Shown: positions 55,489-64,000 of the stretch, piece by piece
Layout of the letters: the number at the start of each line of letters is the position of its first letter
Position numbering within the stretch: position 1 is the stretch's first letter
Source of the DNA: Serratia oryzae
Lineage (GTDB): Bacteria > Pseudomonadota > Gammaproteobacteria > Enterobacterales > Enterobacteriaceae
Length of the DNA: 64,000 nt
NCBI RefSeq assembly: GCF_001976145.1
Contig: NZ_MOXD01000005.1
Span: 124,001 to 188,000, forward strand
Direction: 5' to 3'
The notes under the pieces: model-generated
What the model was told of the DNA's origin: nothing
Database searches by the model: none
What the model saw: the letters and a program-made list of their open reading frames with translations, nothing else
Translations under genes and position numbers: made by a program

Positions 55489-56694
55489 ATGACTCTATAC
55501 GCCTCCCCGATTTTAACCTCACTGCTTGATACTGATGCCTACAAGCTTCATATGCAGCAAGCAGTGTTCCACCGCTACCCCGCCATTACCGTTGCGGCGG
55601 AGTTCCGTTGCCGTGGCGACGAGTTGCTGGGTGACTATGCCGACGAGATCCGCGCGCAGGTTGCCATGATGAGTCAGTTGGCACTGACCGAGGGCGAGTT
55701 TCAGTACCTTTCCGGTTTGCCGTTCTTTCAGCAAGATTACCTGAACTGGCTACGTGACTTCCGTTATGACCCCCAACAGGTCACCATCGATAATCGCGAC
55801 GGCAAGCTGCAGATCCGCATCGCCGGGCCATGGCTCGAAGTGATTATGTGGGAAGTGCCGCTGCTCGCCGTGATCAGTGAAGTGGTGCATCGCCACCACT
55901 CGCCACAAGTGACGCCAGAAATGGCCGTGAGCCAGTTGCGCAGTAAGCTGGCACAGTTCAAACAGATGGCCGGGGATATTGATATCTCCCGCTTCAAGCT
56001 GATGGACTTCGGCACCCGCCGCCGTTTCTCCTGCGGCGTGCAGCAGGCCGTCGTCAGCACGCTGAAAAGTGAATTCCCCTATCTGGTCGGCACCAGTAAC
56101 TACGATCTGGCTCATCGGTTGGCTTTGACGCCGGTCGGAACTCAAGCCCATGAATGGTTCCAGGCCCACCAGCAGATCAGCCCGGAGCTTGCCAACAGCC
56201 AGCGCGCAGCGTTACAGGCTTGGCTGGATGAATATCCCGAGCAGTTGGGCATTGCGCTCACCGACTGTATTACCATGGATGCCTTCCTGCGCGACTTCGG
56301 CCCGCAGTTTGCCCAACCTTATCAAGGGTTGCGTCATGACTCTGGCGATCCGTTTGCCTGGGGCGAGAAAGCTATCGCTCACTATCAGGCATTGGGACTC
56401 GATCCCATGAGCAAGACGCTAGTGTTTTCAGACAATCTGGATCTCGACAAAGCCCTGGCTCTTTACCGCCACTTTGATCGGCGCATCAACCTGGTCTTTG
56501 GCATCGGGACTCGCCTGACCTGTGATATTCCCGGCGTCAAGCCGCTGAATATTGTGATCAAGCTGGTTGAATGCAAGGGCAAACCGGTGGCGAAACTTTC
56601 TGATAGCCCAGGCAAAACCATCTGCCAGGATCAAGCGTTCGTGAAAGCCTTGCGCAAAGCCTTCGCGCTGCCGCTGGTGAAGAAGGCCAGTTGA
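55489..56694 (+). CDS. pncB: Nicotinate phosphoribosyltransferase
   Basis: This 401-residue enzyme couples nicotinate and PRPP to nicotinate mononucleotide with ATP hydrolysis, the first step of NAD salvage. ATG 55489 is chosen by alignment: [20 protein letters not shown] corresponds to the E. coli start. The autophosphorylated histidine lies in [36 protein letters not shown] and [20 protein letters not shown] are conserved blocks. A frame with two earlier starts (55453 and 55474) exists without clear homology. A terminator follows. Confidence 0.95.
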   Translation: MTLYASPILTSLLDTDAYKLHMQQAVFHRYPAITVAAEFRCRGDELLGDYADEIRAQVAMMSQLALTEGEFQYLSGLPFFQQDYLNWLRDFRYDPQQVTIDNRDGKLQIRIAGPWLEVIMWEVPLLAVISEVVHRHHSPQVTPEMAVSQLRSKLAQFKQMAGDIDISRFKLMDFGTRRRFSCGVQQAVVSTLKSEFPYLVGTSNYDLAHRLALTPVGTQAHEWFQAHQQISPELANSQRAALQAWLDEYPEQLGIALTDCITMDAFLRDFGPQFAQPYQGLRHDSGDPFAWGEKAIAHYQALGLDPMSKTLVFSDNLDLDKALALYRHFDRRINLVFGIGTRLTCDIPGVKPLNIVIKLVECKGKPVAKLSDSPGKTICQDQAFVKALRKAFALPLVKKAS

Positions 56695-56700
56695 TGATGT

Positions 56701-56737
56701 AAGCCGGTTGAATCCTTGCAGCCGGCTTTTCTTTTTC
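56701..56737 (+). terminator. Intrinsic terminator of pncB
   Basis: AAGCCGG (56701-56707) pairs with CCGGCTT (56722-56728), followed by TTCTTTTTCTT. Confidence 0.8.
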
Positions 56738-56908
56738 TTCCTTTATATAGCAACAAAATTCCCGCCTCGTTTACCCGCCCACAAGAAATGTTGCGCCATT
56801 CTGATGATTTCTACTTGTGCTCTGCAACGCGGCAAGTAACATAGCATTATCCCCAAATTCTTGGGTTGTTAGCCGTTCCTGAACCAAAACTTATAAAGAG
56901 AGAAATCT

Positions 56909-58309
56909 ATGAGCGTAGTGCCTGTAGTCGACGTACTGCAAGGTCGTGCTGCGGTTGACAGTGAAGTCACCGTGCGCGGTTGGGTACGTACCCGGAGAGA
57001 TTCTAAAGCTGGTATCTCCTTCCTCGCCGTTTATGACGGCTCCTGCTTTGATCCGTTACAGGCCGTTGTTAATCATTCTCTGCCGAATTATCAGGATGAG
57101 GTTCTGCATCTGACCACCGGCTGTTCCGTTGAAGTGACCGGGAATGTGGTTGCCTCTCCTGGCGAGGGCCAGAGCTTTGAACTGCAGGCAACGGCGGTTA
57201 AGGTGGTAGGCTGGGTTGACGATCCCGATACCTATCCTATGGCGGCCAAGCGTCACAGCATTGAATACCTGCGTGAAGTAGCTCACCTGCGCCCACGCAC
57301 CAATCTGATCGGGGCCGTTGCCCGCGTTCGTCACACTCTGGCGCAGGCGATTCACCGTTTCTTCCATGAAAATGGTTATTTCTGGGTATCGACCCCGCTG
57401 ATCACCGCTTCTGATACCGAGGGGGCCGGTGAAATGTTCCGCGTATCCACGCTGGATATGGAGAACCTGCCACGCACCGACAAAGGCGCGGTCGACTTCA
57501 GCCAGGATTTCTTTGGCAAAGAAGCTTTCTTGACCGTTTCTGGTCAGTTGAACGGCGAAACCTATGCCTGTGCGTTGTCAAAAATTTACACCTTTGGCCC
57601 AACCTTCCGTGCCGAAAACTCCAACACCAGCCGCCATCTGGCTGAGTTCTGGATGATCGAACCCGAAGTGGCATACGCTACCCTGGATGACGTCGCAGGT
57701 CTGGCCGAAAGCATGTTGAAGTATGTCTTCCAGGCAGTGCTTGATGAACGTGCTGACGATATGCAATTCTTCGCAGAACGTGTAGATAAAGACGCCGTTG
57801 ATCGCCTGAAACGCTTTGTTTCTTCCGACTTCGCCCAAGTGGATTACACAGAAGCGGTTGAAATTCTGATCGCCTCTGGCCAAACCTTCGAGAACCCGGT
57901 TTCCTGGGGGATCGATCTTTCTTCTGAGCACGAACGCTATCTGGCCGAGAAGCACTTCAAAGCGCCAGTGGTAGTGAAGAACTACCCGAAAGATATCAAA
58001 GCATTCTATATGCGCATGAATGAAGATGGTAAGACCGTTGCGGCGATGGACGTTCTGGCACCGGGGATTGGTGAGATCATTGGTGGTTCACAGCGTGAAG
58101 AGCGCCTCGATGTGCTGGATCAGCGCCTGGAGGAAATGGGGCTGAATAAAGAAGATTACTGGTGGTACCGCGATCTGCGTCGCTACGGTACCGTGCCGCA
58201 CTCGGGTTTTGGCTTGGGTTTTGAGCGTTTAATCGCTTATGTCACCGGTGTGCAAAACGTACGTGACGTAATCCCATTCCCTCGCACGCCACGTAACGCC
58301 AGCTTCTAG
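56909..58309 (+). CDS. asnS: Asparaginyl-tRNA synthetase
   Basis: This 466-residue class IIb synthetase charges tRNA-Asn. The N-terminal OB fold binding the anticodon covers residues 1-105 ([20 protein letters not shown]). The catalytic domain has motif 2 [20 protein letters not shown] and motif 3 [20 protein letters not shown]. The length equals that of the E. coli enzyme (466). A promoter should lie in the 170 bp before it. A terminator follows, then the ompF control region. Confidence 0.97.
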   Translation: MSVVPVVDVLQGRAAVDSEVTVRGWVRTRRDSKAGISFLAVYDGSCFDPLQAVVNHSLPNYQDEVLHLTTGCSVEVTGNVVASPGEGQSFELQATAVKVVGWVDDPDTYPMAAKRHSIEYLREVAHLRPRTNLIGAVARVRHTLAQAIHRFFHENGYFWVSTPLITASDTEGAGEMFRVSTLDMENLPRTDKGAVDFSQDFFGKEAFLTVSGQLNGETYACALSKIYTFGPTFRAENSNTSRHLAEFWMIEPEVAYATLDDVAGLAESMLKYVFQAVLDERADDMQFFAERVDKDAVDRLKRFVSSDFAQVDYTEAVEILIASGQTFENPVSWGIDLSSEHERYLAEKHFKAPVVVKNYPKDIKAFYMRMNEDGKTVAAMDVLAPGIGEIIGGSQREERLDVLDQRLEEMGLNKEDYWWYRDLRRYGTVPHSGFGLGFERLIAYVTGVQNVRDVIPFPRTPRNASF

Positions 58310-58352
58310 CGAGAGCTCGCGAACACTTTTCAACCTATTTCTGTACAATTTT

Positions 58353-58378
58353 AAGGCCAGCACTGCTGGCCTTTTGTA
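58353..58378 (+). terminator. Intrinsic terminator of asnS
   Basis: AAGGCCAGC pairs with GCTGGCCTT around ACT, followed by TTGTATTTC. Confidence 0.88.
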
Positions 58379-58416
58379 TTTCTTATCATTGATCCAGGTC
58401 ACAAAGTTCCCTATAA

Positions 58417-58475
58417 TTTACATTTTGTAACACATACTTTCTTTTTGAAACCAGATTGCGACATTAGTAGCATTT
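58417..58475 (+). promoter_or_regulatory. OmpR-binding region and promoter of ompF
   Basis: TTTACATTTTGTAACA, then TTTTTGAAACCAG and CGACATTAGTAGCATTTTCG, follow the order of the F1, F2 and F3 OmpR sites of E. coli ompF (TTTACATTTTG and TGAAAC blocks). They end about 135 bp before the ATG, leaving a leader of roughly the expected length. Confidence 0.8.
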
Positions 58476-58608
58476 TCGTTCTAGATTAACCCGCCCGTGA
58501 ATGGAACACTGCGTTCAGACACAGGACGACACCAAACTATCAACAATAGTTCCAAAAGAATTATTGGCGGCAGTGGCAAGGTGTCCGAATAACACCAATG
58601 AGGTAATA

Positions 58609-59697
58609 ATGATGAAGCGCAACATTCTTGCAGTAGTAATCCCAGCTCTGTTAGCAGCTGGTGCAGCAAACGCAGCAGAAATCTACAACAAAGATGGCAA
58701 CAAGCTGGACCTGTATGGTAAAGCTGCTGGCTTGCACTATTTCTCTAGTAACAAAGGCGATGACGGTGACAAGTCCTATGCTCGTCTTGGCTTCAAAGGT
58801 GAAACCCAGATCAATAGCGAACTGACCGGTTACGGCCAGTGGGAATATAACTTCTCAGCTAAGAACACCGAAGGTGGTTCTGATGCACAAAATGGCAACA
58901 AAACCCGTCTGGGCTTTGCTGGTCTGAAGTTTGCTGACTACGGTTCGTTCGACTACGGCCGTAACTATGGCGTGGTTTATGACGTTGAAGGTTGGACCGA
59001 TATGCTGCCTGAGTTTGGTGGCGATACCTACACCAACACTGATAACTTTATGAATCAGCGTGCAACTGGTGTAGCAACCTACCGTAACAAGAACTTCTTC
59101 GGTATGGTTGATGGCTGGGACTTCGCGCTGCAGTATCAGGGTAAAAACGATCGTAGCGACGTTACCAGAGCTAACGGTGACGGCGTAGGCGTTTCTACCA
59201 CTTATGCAATCATGGATACCGGTGTGAGCGTCGGTGCTGCCTACTCTTCTTCCAATCGTACTCTTGAGCAGAAAACCAGCTCTGCTCGTGGCGATAAAGC
59301 TGAAGTATGGACCTTGGGTGCCAAGTACGATGCCAATAACGTGTACTTTGCTACCATGTATGCAGAAACTCATAACATGACCCCATACGGCGACGGTCGG
59401 ATCGCTGATAAGACCCGTAACTATGAAGTGGTTGCACAGTACCAGTTCGATTTTGGTCTGCGTCCTTCTATTGCTTACCTGCAATCTAAAGGTAAAGACC
59501 TGAACACCCCTTACGGCAACAACAAAGACCTGGTTAAGTATGTTGATATCGGTGCTACTTACTACTTCAACAAAAACATGTCTACCTATGTTGATTACAA
59601 AATCAACTTGCTGAACGACAATGACTCTGCGTTCTACAATGCTAACGGTATCGCTACCGACAACATCGTAGCTACCGGTCTGGTTTACCAGTTCTAA
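58609..59697 (+). CDS. ompF: Porin OmpF
   Basis: This 362-residue trimeric general porin starts at the ATG pair 58609/58612, giving the signal peptide [20 protein letters not shown]. The mature barrel begins [20 protein letters not shown]. Loop 3 carries PEFGGDT, the constriction motif. [18 protein letters not shown] and the C-terminal VYQF with a terminal phenylalanine are classic porin marks. The signal peptide and the position between asnS and aspC identify it as ompF rather than ompC. AGGTAATA precedes the start. A terminator follows the gene. Confidence 0.95.
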   Translation: MMKRNILAVVIPALLAAGAANAAEIYNKDGNKLDLYGKAAGLHYFSSNKGDDGDKSYARLGFKGETQINSELTGYGQWEYNFSAKNTEGGSDAQNGNKTRLGFAGLKFADYGSFDYGRNYGVVYDVEGWTDMLPEFGGDTYTNTDNFMNQRATGVATYRNKNFFGMVDGWDFALQYQGKNDRSDVTRANGDGVGVSTTYAIMDTGVSVGAAYSSSNRTLEQKTSSARGDKAEVWTLGAKYDANNVYFATMYAETHNMTPYGDGRIADKTRNYEVVAQYQFDFGLRPSIAYLQSKGKDLNTPYGNNKDLVKYVDIGATYYFNKNMSTYVDYKINLLNDNDSAFYNANGIATDNIVATGLVYQF

Positions 59698-59738
59698 GTT
59701 GTTACGCTTAATGGCAGTTCGCTGCCAGATAAGTTAAA

Positions 59739-59765
59739 AAACAGGGCTTCGGCCCTGTTTTTGTT
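59739..59765 (+). terminator. Intrinsic terminator of ompF
   Basis: ACAGGGC pairs with GCCCTGT around TTCG, followed by TTTTGTTTG. Confidence 0.9.
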
Positions 59766-59941
59766 TGATTACTTAGCCGTTTTTTATCCTACTAATGCCC
59801 CCTTCTCCGTCATTTTTTGTGCTGAATCTGCCGCCATCACAAGATCGATGTGTTTTTCTCGCAAACGGTTGGCAAAGGCGATAACTGGCGCTACCCTGAT
59901 GCTTCTGTCTGCTTAACTCTAGGCCATGGAAGCAATCTGAC

Positions 59942-61132
59942 ATGTTTGAAAAAATCACCGCAGCACCTGCCGATCCAATTCTGGGTCTGACCGATATTTT
60001 CCGCGCGGACGCCCGTCCGAACAAAATCAACTTAGGGATTGGCGTCTATAAAGACGAAACCGGTAAGACGCCGGTACTGACCAGCGTGAAGAAGGCTGAG
60101 CAATACCTGCTGGAAAATGAAACCACCAAAAACTACCTTGGCATTGAGGGTATCCCTGCGTTTGCTAGCTGCACGCAAGAGTTATTGTTCGGCAAACAAA
60201 GCCCAATCATTGCCAACAAGCGTGCGCGCACCGCGCAAACACCTGGTGGTACCGGCGGCCTGCGTGTAGCAGCAGACTTTATTGCCAACCAAACCAGCGC
60301 CAAGCGTATCTGGATCAGTAACCCAACCTGGCCTAACCACAAAAATGTGTTCGGCGCAGTTGGCCTGGAAGTGTTGGAATATGACTATTACGATGCCGCC
60401 AACCATGCATTGGACTTTGATGGCTTGCTCAATAGCCTGAAACAGGCTGAGGCTGGCGATGTGGTGTTATTCCACGGCTGCTGCCATAACCCAACCGGCA
60501 TCGACCCAACCGAAGCACAATGGACCCAGTTGGCTGAGCTTTCCGCCGCCAAGGGCTGGTTACCCCTGTTCGACTTTGCCTATCAGGGTTTTGCCAAAGG
60601 TTTAGACGAAGATGCTCAAGGCCTGCGCATTTTTGCAGCCAAGCATCAGGAACTGATTGTTGCCAGTTCTTACTCGAAGAACTTCGGCCTTTACAACGAA
60701 CGCGTTGGTGCTTGTACGGTGGTTGCTGCCGATGCTGAAACCGCCGATCGTGCATTCAGTCAGGTTAAAGCCGCAATCCGCGCCAACTACTCTAACCCAC
60801 CGTCGCACGGTGCCGCCGTAGTTGCCACTATTCTGGGTAACGAAGCACTGCGCGCCACTTGGGAGCAGGAACTGACGGACATGCGCCAACGCATTCACCG
60901 TATGCGCCAGTTGTTCGTGAATACCTTGCGGGAGAAAGGGGCAAAGCAAGATTTCAGCTTTATCATCAACCAAAATGGCATGTTCTCTTTCAGCGGGCTG
61001 ACCAAAGAGCAGGTTCTCCGCTTGCGCGACGAGTTTGGTGTTTATGCCGTTAACTCTGGCCGCGTTAACGTGGCTGGCATGACGCCAGACAATATGGCAC
61101 CACTGTGCGAAGCCATCGTCGCGGTGTTGTAA
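59942..61132 (+). CDS. aspC: Aspartate aminotransferase
   Basis: This 396-residue pyridoxal-phosphate enzyme interconverts aspartate and 2-oxoglutarate with oxaloacetate and glutamate. The cofactor lysine is Lys246 in [41 protein letters not shown] and [12 protein letters not shown] contact the cofactor. The length and lysine number equal those of E. coli AspC. A bidirectional terminator separates it from gloC. Confidence 0.97.
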   Translation: MFEKITAAPADPILGLTDIFRADARPNKINLGIGVYKDETGKTPVLTSVKKAEQYLLENETTKNYLGIEGIPAFASCTQELLFGKQSPIIANKRARTAQTPGGTGGLRVAADFIANQTSAKRIWISNPTWPNHKNVFGAVGLEVLEYDYYDAANHALDFDGLLNSLKQAEAGDVVLFHGCCHNPTGIDPTEAQWTQLAELSAAKGWLPLFDFAYQGFAKGLDEDAQGLRIFAAKHQELIVASSYSKNFGLYNERVGACTVVAADAETADRAFSQVKAAIRANYSNPPSHGAAVVATILGNEALRATWEQELTDMRQRIHRMRQLFVNTLREKGAKQDFSFIINQNGMFSFSGLTKEQVLRLRDEFGVYAVNSGRVNVAGMTPDNMAPLCEAIVAVL

Positions 61133-61151
61133 GCTGAAAATTCAGCATTGA

Positions 61152-61180
61152 AAAGGGGCGCACTGCGCCCCTTTGCTCTT
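61152..61180. terminator. Bidirectional terminator between aspC and gloC
   Basis: AAAGGGGCGC pairs with GCGCCCCTTT around ACT. T-rich sequence follows on plus, and TTTTC follows on minus. Confidence 0.88.
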
Positions 61181-61205
61181 CTTGTCTTACCGGGAGATCG
61201 TCCGG

Positions 61206-61853
61206 TCACCAGACTGCTGGTTCTTCCCGCAGGAAAGGGTTGGTTTGGCGTTCTTTCCCAAAGGTGGACATCGGTCCATGCCCTGGAATAAACGCCACAT
61301 CATCACCCTGCGGTAATAGTTTGGTGCGAATCGAAGCAATCAGCGTTTGATGATCGCCGCGAGGGAAATCGCTCCGGCCCACACCACCACAGAACAGCAC
61401 GTCACCAACCAATGCCAAACGTGCCTTCTCATTGATAAAAACGACGTGCCCAGGCGTGTGACCAGGGCAATGCAGCACCCTCAATGACATCTCACCCACC
61501 TGCACAGCCTCCCCTTCCTCCAGCCATTGCGCTGGCGTAAAGGGGGCACATTCTGCCAGGCCAAACATACGGCTCTGAGCAGGCAAACCCTCAAGCCAGA
61601 AAGCATCTTCTTTATGCGGCCCCAAAATCGGCACCTGATAATATTCAGCTAATTCAGCCGCCGCACCAACGTGATCAAGATGGCCATGCGTCAGCAGAAT
61701 CTGGCTAATCCTGACGCCTTTCTTTGCTACTTCGGCTTTCAATTTTTCAGGCTCACCACCAGGGTCAACCAGGGCTGCCTGCTGTGTTTTATCACACCAG
61801 ATCAGAGTACAGTTTTGGCTGAACGCCGTAACGGGGATAATGTGGTATTTCAT
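61206..61853 (-). CDS. gloC: Type II glyoxalase GloC (YcbL), metallo-beta-lactamase fold
   Basis: This 215-residue enzyme hydrolyses S-lactoylglutathione to lactate and glutathione. ATG 61853 is chosen because GGAG lies 5-6 bases upstream and [20 protein letters not shown] is the family start. The metal site is [20 protein letters not shown], with [30 protein letters not shown] and FIPGHGP. It lacks the separate glutathione-binding domain of GloB, as usual for YcbL-type members. It follows mepK on the same strand by 66 bp. Confidence 0.95.
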   Translation of the reverse strand: MKYHIIPVTAFSQNCTLIWCDKTQQAALVDPGGEPEKLKAEVAKKGVRISQILLTHGHLDHVGAAAELAEYYQVPILGPHKEDAFWLEGLPAQSRMFGLAECAPFTPAQWLEEGEAVQVGEMSLRVLHCPGHTPGHVVFINEKARLALVGDVLFCGGVGRSDFPRGDHQTLIASIRTKLLPQGDDVAFIPGHGPMSTFGKERQTNPFLREEPAVW

Positions 61854-61919
61854 AAAGCTCCAACGACAAAAGCGCCATACCCGATAAAGGTTGGCGCTAT
61901 TCACTCATGGTGCACAGTG

Positions 61920-62468
61920 TTACCAGGTCCGCACCGGGCCGGTATCAATGTGTACAAAGTTGCTACGCGGATAATACCCTACGCCGCCAGCGCGCATCTT
62001 TAATGCCGCTTTGCGGATGTTACTCAGCTGGATACCTTCAATATGGAAATCCATCGCCTGCCCTTTGGTATGGTAGCTCTGTTTAGCCACACCACGGCTG
62101 TGCTCACGCATTTCATTATTGGTTGATGAGGAACGGTAACCCGAAATCAATTGAATCGGCTTGTTCGTTCCCAGCAAGCCCTGGAGGCGATAGAGATGAT
62201 CAAACAACTGAGGATCGATCGTTTTGACCTTATTGGCACGATAATCACGGAAAATATGGTTCAACCGCGCTAACTCTTCCCGGTTGTAACCTTTGCCGTT
62301 GAAAAACTCGGCCTTGATGGATTCACCGGTATTCAAGTTATTGAGCACCAGAATACGTGGGCGAGCAGTAGAAAGGCTGGCAAAGGCTTGCCCAGGGAGC
62401 AAAGCTATGCCCATAGCCACACTACCTAGCGTTAACCATTTACGGCGATGATGATCAATGTTGTCCAT
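61920..62468 (-). CDS. mepK: Murein endopeptidase MepK (YcbK)
   Basis: This 182-residue exported enzyme belongs to the DUF882/peptidase M15 group and cuts 3,3 cross-links of peptidoglycan. ATG 62468 gives MDNIDHHRRKWLTLGSVAMG, a Tat-type signal with RR before a hydrophobic run ending at AFASLS. The zinc-binding residues lie in SYHTKGQAMDFHIEG and SNFVHIDTGP. LISGYRSSSTNNEMR is conserved. It lies beside ldtD, which makes 3,3 cross-links, as in E. coli. Confidence 0.94.
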   Translation of the reverse strand: MDNIDHHRRKWLTLGSVAMGIALLPGQAFASLSTARPRILVLNNLNTGESIKAEFFNGKGYNREELARLNHIFRDYRANKVKTIDPQLFDHLYRLQGLLGTNKPIQLISGYRSSSTNNEMREHSRGVAKQSYHTKGQAMDFHIEGIQLSNIRKAALKMRAGGVGYYPRSNFVHIDTGPVRTW

Positions 62469-62576
62469 GACTCTTTTAAACTCGGCAAGAATGTCAAAAT
62501 AAATGCACAAAGCTGCGCACAGCCCGAACCATAACCGCCAGCGTATACGGAGTCAACCCGATATAGGCTTAGGTTT

Positions 62577-62603
62577 ACAAGCACTCACAAAAAGAGTGCT
62601 TGT
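62577..62603 (-). terminator. Candidate terminator or hairpin after ldtD
   Basis: ACAAGCACTC pairs perfectly with GAGTGCTTGT around a 7-base loop. On the minus strand AAACC follows rather than a T-run, so it may act as a 3' stabilising hairpin instead of a strong terminator. Confidence 0.5.
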
Positions 62604-62648
62604 GGATCACCAGACATTCAGACCGTCATTTCCTTAGAATTACTGCAT

Positions 62649-64000
62649 TTATTGCATCAATTTTTCTGCCTGAGCCAAAATTTGTGCGCCCGATCTCACC
62701 GTCACATCATAATTGTAAATATCTGTACGGAACTGCGGTTTACCGTCATCAGCAACCCACGCAGTCAGATAATACAGCTGGACCGGGATATGCTGACGAA
62801 TGTTTACGTAGGTGGTATTCCCCGCCTTCAGCGTGGAAGAGACACGCGTGTTATTCCAACCAGCGTCCTGCAGTAGCATGTTCGCCAGATCAGACGCTTT
62901 ATTCACCCGCACACAACCCGAGCTTAAAGCCCGAATATCTTTCTGGAACAAGCCGTGGTTAGGGGTATCGTGCAGATAGATCGCTTCTGAACTTGGCATA
63001 TTGAATTTGAAACGCCCCAGTGAATTACTGGCCCCCGGCGCCTGTTGGATGCGGTAAGGGAAATTGCGCGGCGAAATTACGCTCCAATCAATCATTGACG
63101 GATCGATGGCCTCGGACTCATTGCTCCAACCAGAGAACACCCGATAGCCATGCTTCTGGAAATAAGCCGCGTCATGCATCGCTTTAGGCGCAATATCTTC
63201 ACGGATCAGCTTAGTTGGCACGTTCCACGGCGGGTTGACCACCACATTATTCAGCGCACTGCTCATTAATGGCGTTTTACGGCTTGGGCGGCCAACAATC
63301 ACCCGTGAAGACAACACTTCATTGCCGTTCAGGTAATAGATCAGTGAGTAATTCGGAATGTTGACCATAATGCCGGTATCAACATGCCCGGGCAGAATAC
63401 GCAGACGCTGAATGTTCAACGCCAGCAAAGAAGCACGCATTTGCGGTGAGACGTTCAGCCATTCGCGTGTCCGAGCACCAATAACACCGTCTGGCGTCAG
63501 CCCTTGCCATATCTGGAAACGTTTAACCGCTTCCACTAAATCGTCGGTATAACGATTATCCCTCACCGAAACCGGGCTGACGGGTTGATGCACCGCTGGA
63601 GCTTCGGGAGCGGAAGCAAGATCTTTGATCGGTGCCGCTGCCGGGCTGACTACCGCCCCAGCCGTGCTGCGATTTTTCTCTTCATCGACCGACAGATCGT
63701 CCTCCACTACCGGTGCCGTTACGGCCGCCTGGGTCGCGGCGGGCTCCTGCGAGTGCGGCGTAGCTATCGGCGCAGCCGTTAACATACCAGTACGCGTAAG
63801 AATTTCTCGCAATGCCGGAATATCATCACTGAGCTGGCCAGGGCGCAAACTTGCCCCATTCGCCATTTGTGGCCAAGGCCGGCTATCTGCTAACAGATCG
63901 CGCAGCGCTTGATGCATTTTTTCATACTGCGGATGCTGAGGTGCCAGCGAATGGATATACGCCAGGGTTTTGCCCTGCTGTAACGCCAACTGCCACTGGT
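62649..64000 (-). CDS. ldtD: L,D-transpeptidase LdtD, 3' part
   Basis: The frame is open at the right edge; about 450 C-terminal residues of an enzyme that is about 615 residues in E. coli are present. The protein makes 3,3 (mDAP-mDAP) cross-links in peptidoglycan. A peptidoglycan-binding repeat is seen ([20 protein letters not shown] with IGARTREWL). It is followed by the YkuD catalytic domain with [20 protein letters not shown], where the last Cys is the nucleophile, then [10 protein letters not shown]. An Ala/Pro-rich linker of about 80 residues precedes the binding repeat. The 5' end lies outside the window. Confidence 0.95.
   Translation of the reverse strand, partial: QWQLALQQGKTLAYIHSLAPQHPQYEKMHQALRDLLADSRPWPQMANGASLRPGQLSDDIPALREILTRTGMLTAAPIATPHSQEPAATQAAVTAPVVEDDLSVDEEKNRSTAGAVVSPAAAPIKDLASAPEAPAVHQPVSPVSVRDNRYTDDLVEAVKRFQIWQGLTPDGVIGARTREWLNVSPQMRASLLALNIQRLRILPGHVDTGIMVNIPNYSLIYYLNGNEVLSSRVIVGRPSRKTPLMSSALNNVVVNPPWNVPTKLIREDIAPKAMHDAAYFQKHGYRVFSGWSNESEAIDPSMIDWSVISPRNFPYRIQQAPGASNSLGRFKFNMPSSEAIYLHDTPNHGLFQKDIRALSSGCVRVNKASDLANMLLQDAGWNNTRVSSTLKAGNTTYVNIRQHIPVQLYYLTAWVADDGKPQFRTDIYNYDVTVRSGAQILAQAEKLMQ

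Noticed and set aside
1-64000. CRISPR arrays, prophage or integrative element boundaries
   Set aside because: No regularly spaced direct repeats were seen, and the serT gene has no integrase or duplicated tRNA end beside it.

Overview
The window looks like chromosomal DNA of a Yersiniaceae member close to Serratia. From about 16.3 kb to the right edge, gene order matches the Escherichia coli ompA to ldtD neighbourhood almost gene for gene: serT-yccA-tusE-acyP-rlmI-hspQ-yccU-yccT-mgsA-helD-yccF-yccS-sxy-sulA-ompA-matP-lonH-fabA-(insert)-rmf-pqiCBA-uup-rlmL-ycbX-zapC-pyrD-ssuEADCB-pepN-(insert)-pncB-asnS-ompF-aspC-gloC-mepK-ldtD. The abundance of ERIC repeats (five clear copies, two degraded) and the close protein similarity to enteric homologues support this placement. 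The species is inferred, not proven.

The left 15 kb is accessory. Bases 1-3000 hold a DUF4431-like secreted protein, a small ATP-grasp protein, and a scar where an unidentified gene remnant, the 5' part of an IS630-family transposase and the 5' part of a phospholipase C gene are fused. Bases 3.2-12 kb are a phosphate-ester scavenging island: a glycerophosphodiester phosphodiesterase lipoprotein, an intact phospholipase C, a small acidic lipoprotein, a 5'-nucleotidase/cyclic-nucleotide phosphodiesterase-type lipoprotein, and a Tat-exported PhoX phosphatase preceded by a Pho-box-like site. Bases 12.6-16.2 kb hold a DoxX membrane protein, an FMN reductase, a 4-hydroxylaminobenzoate lyase-like protein, a decayed EamA exporter and a divergent AraC/NimR-like regulator. 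Together they read as a partly decayed nitro- or hydroxylamino-aromatic handling cassette.

The core segment carries housekeeping and envelope functions: tRNA modification (tusE), rRNA methylation (rlmI, rlmL), SOS division arrest (sulA with a LexA box), chromosome terminus organisation (matP), unsaturated fatty acid synthesis (fabA), ribosome hibernation (rmf), the PqiABC envelope lipid-transport system, pyrimidine synthesis (pyrD with a start-site-switching leader), sulfonate use (ssuEADCB), NAD salvage (pncB), porins (ompA, ompF) and peptidoglycan enzymes (mepK, ldtD). Two insertions interrupt the E. coli order: an HxlR regulator translationally coupled to a second FabF-type ketoacyl-ACP synthase between fabA and rmf, and a GGDEF diguanylate cyclase between pepN and pncB.

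The most unusual signals are in the ERIC elements. One ERIC encodes the last nine residues and the stop codon of the diguanylate cyclase. Another, just upstream of ssuE, is expanded to 272 bp by two related modules of about 55 bp whose hairpin stems differ in sequence but keep their pairing.
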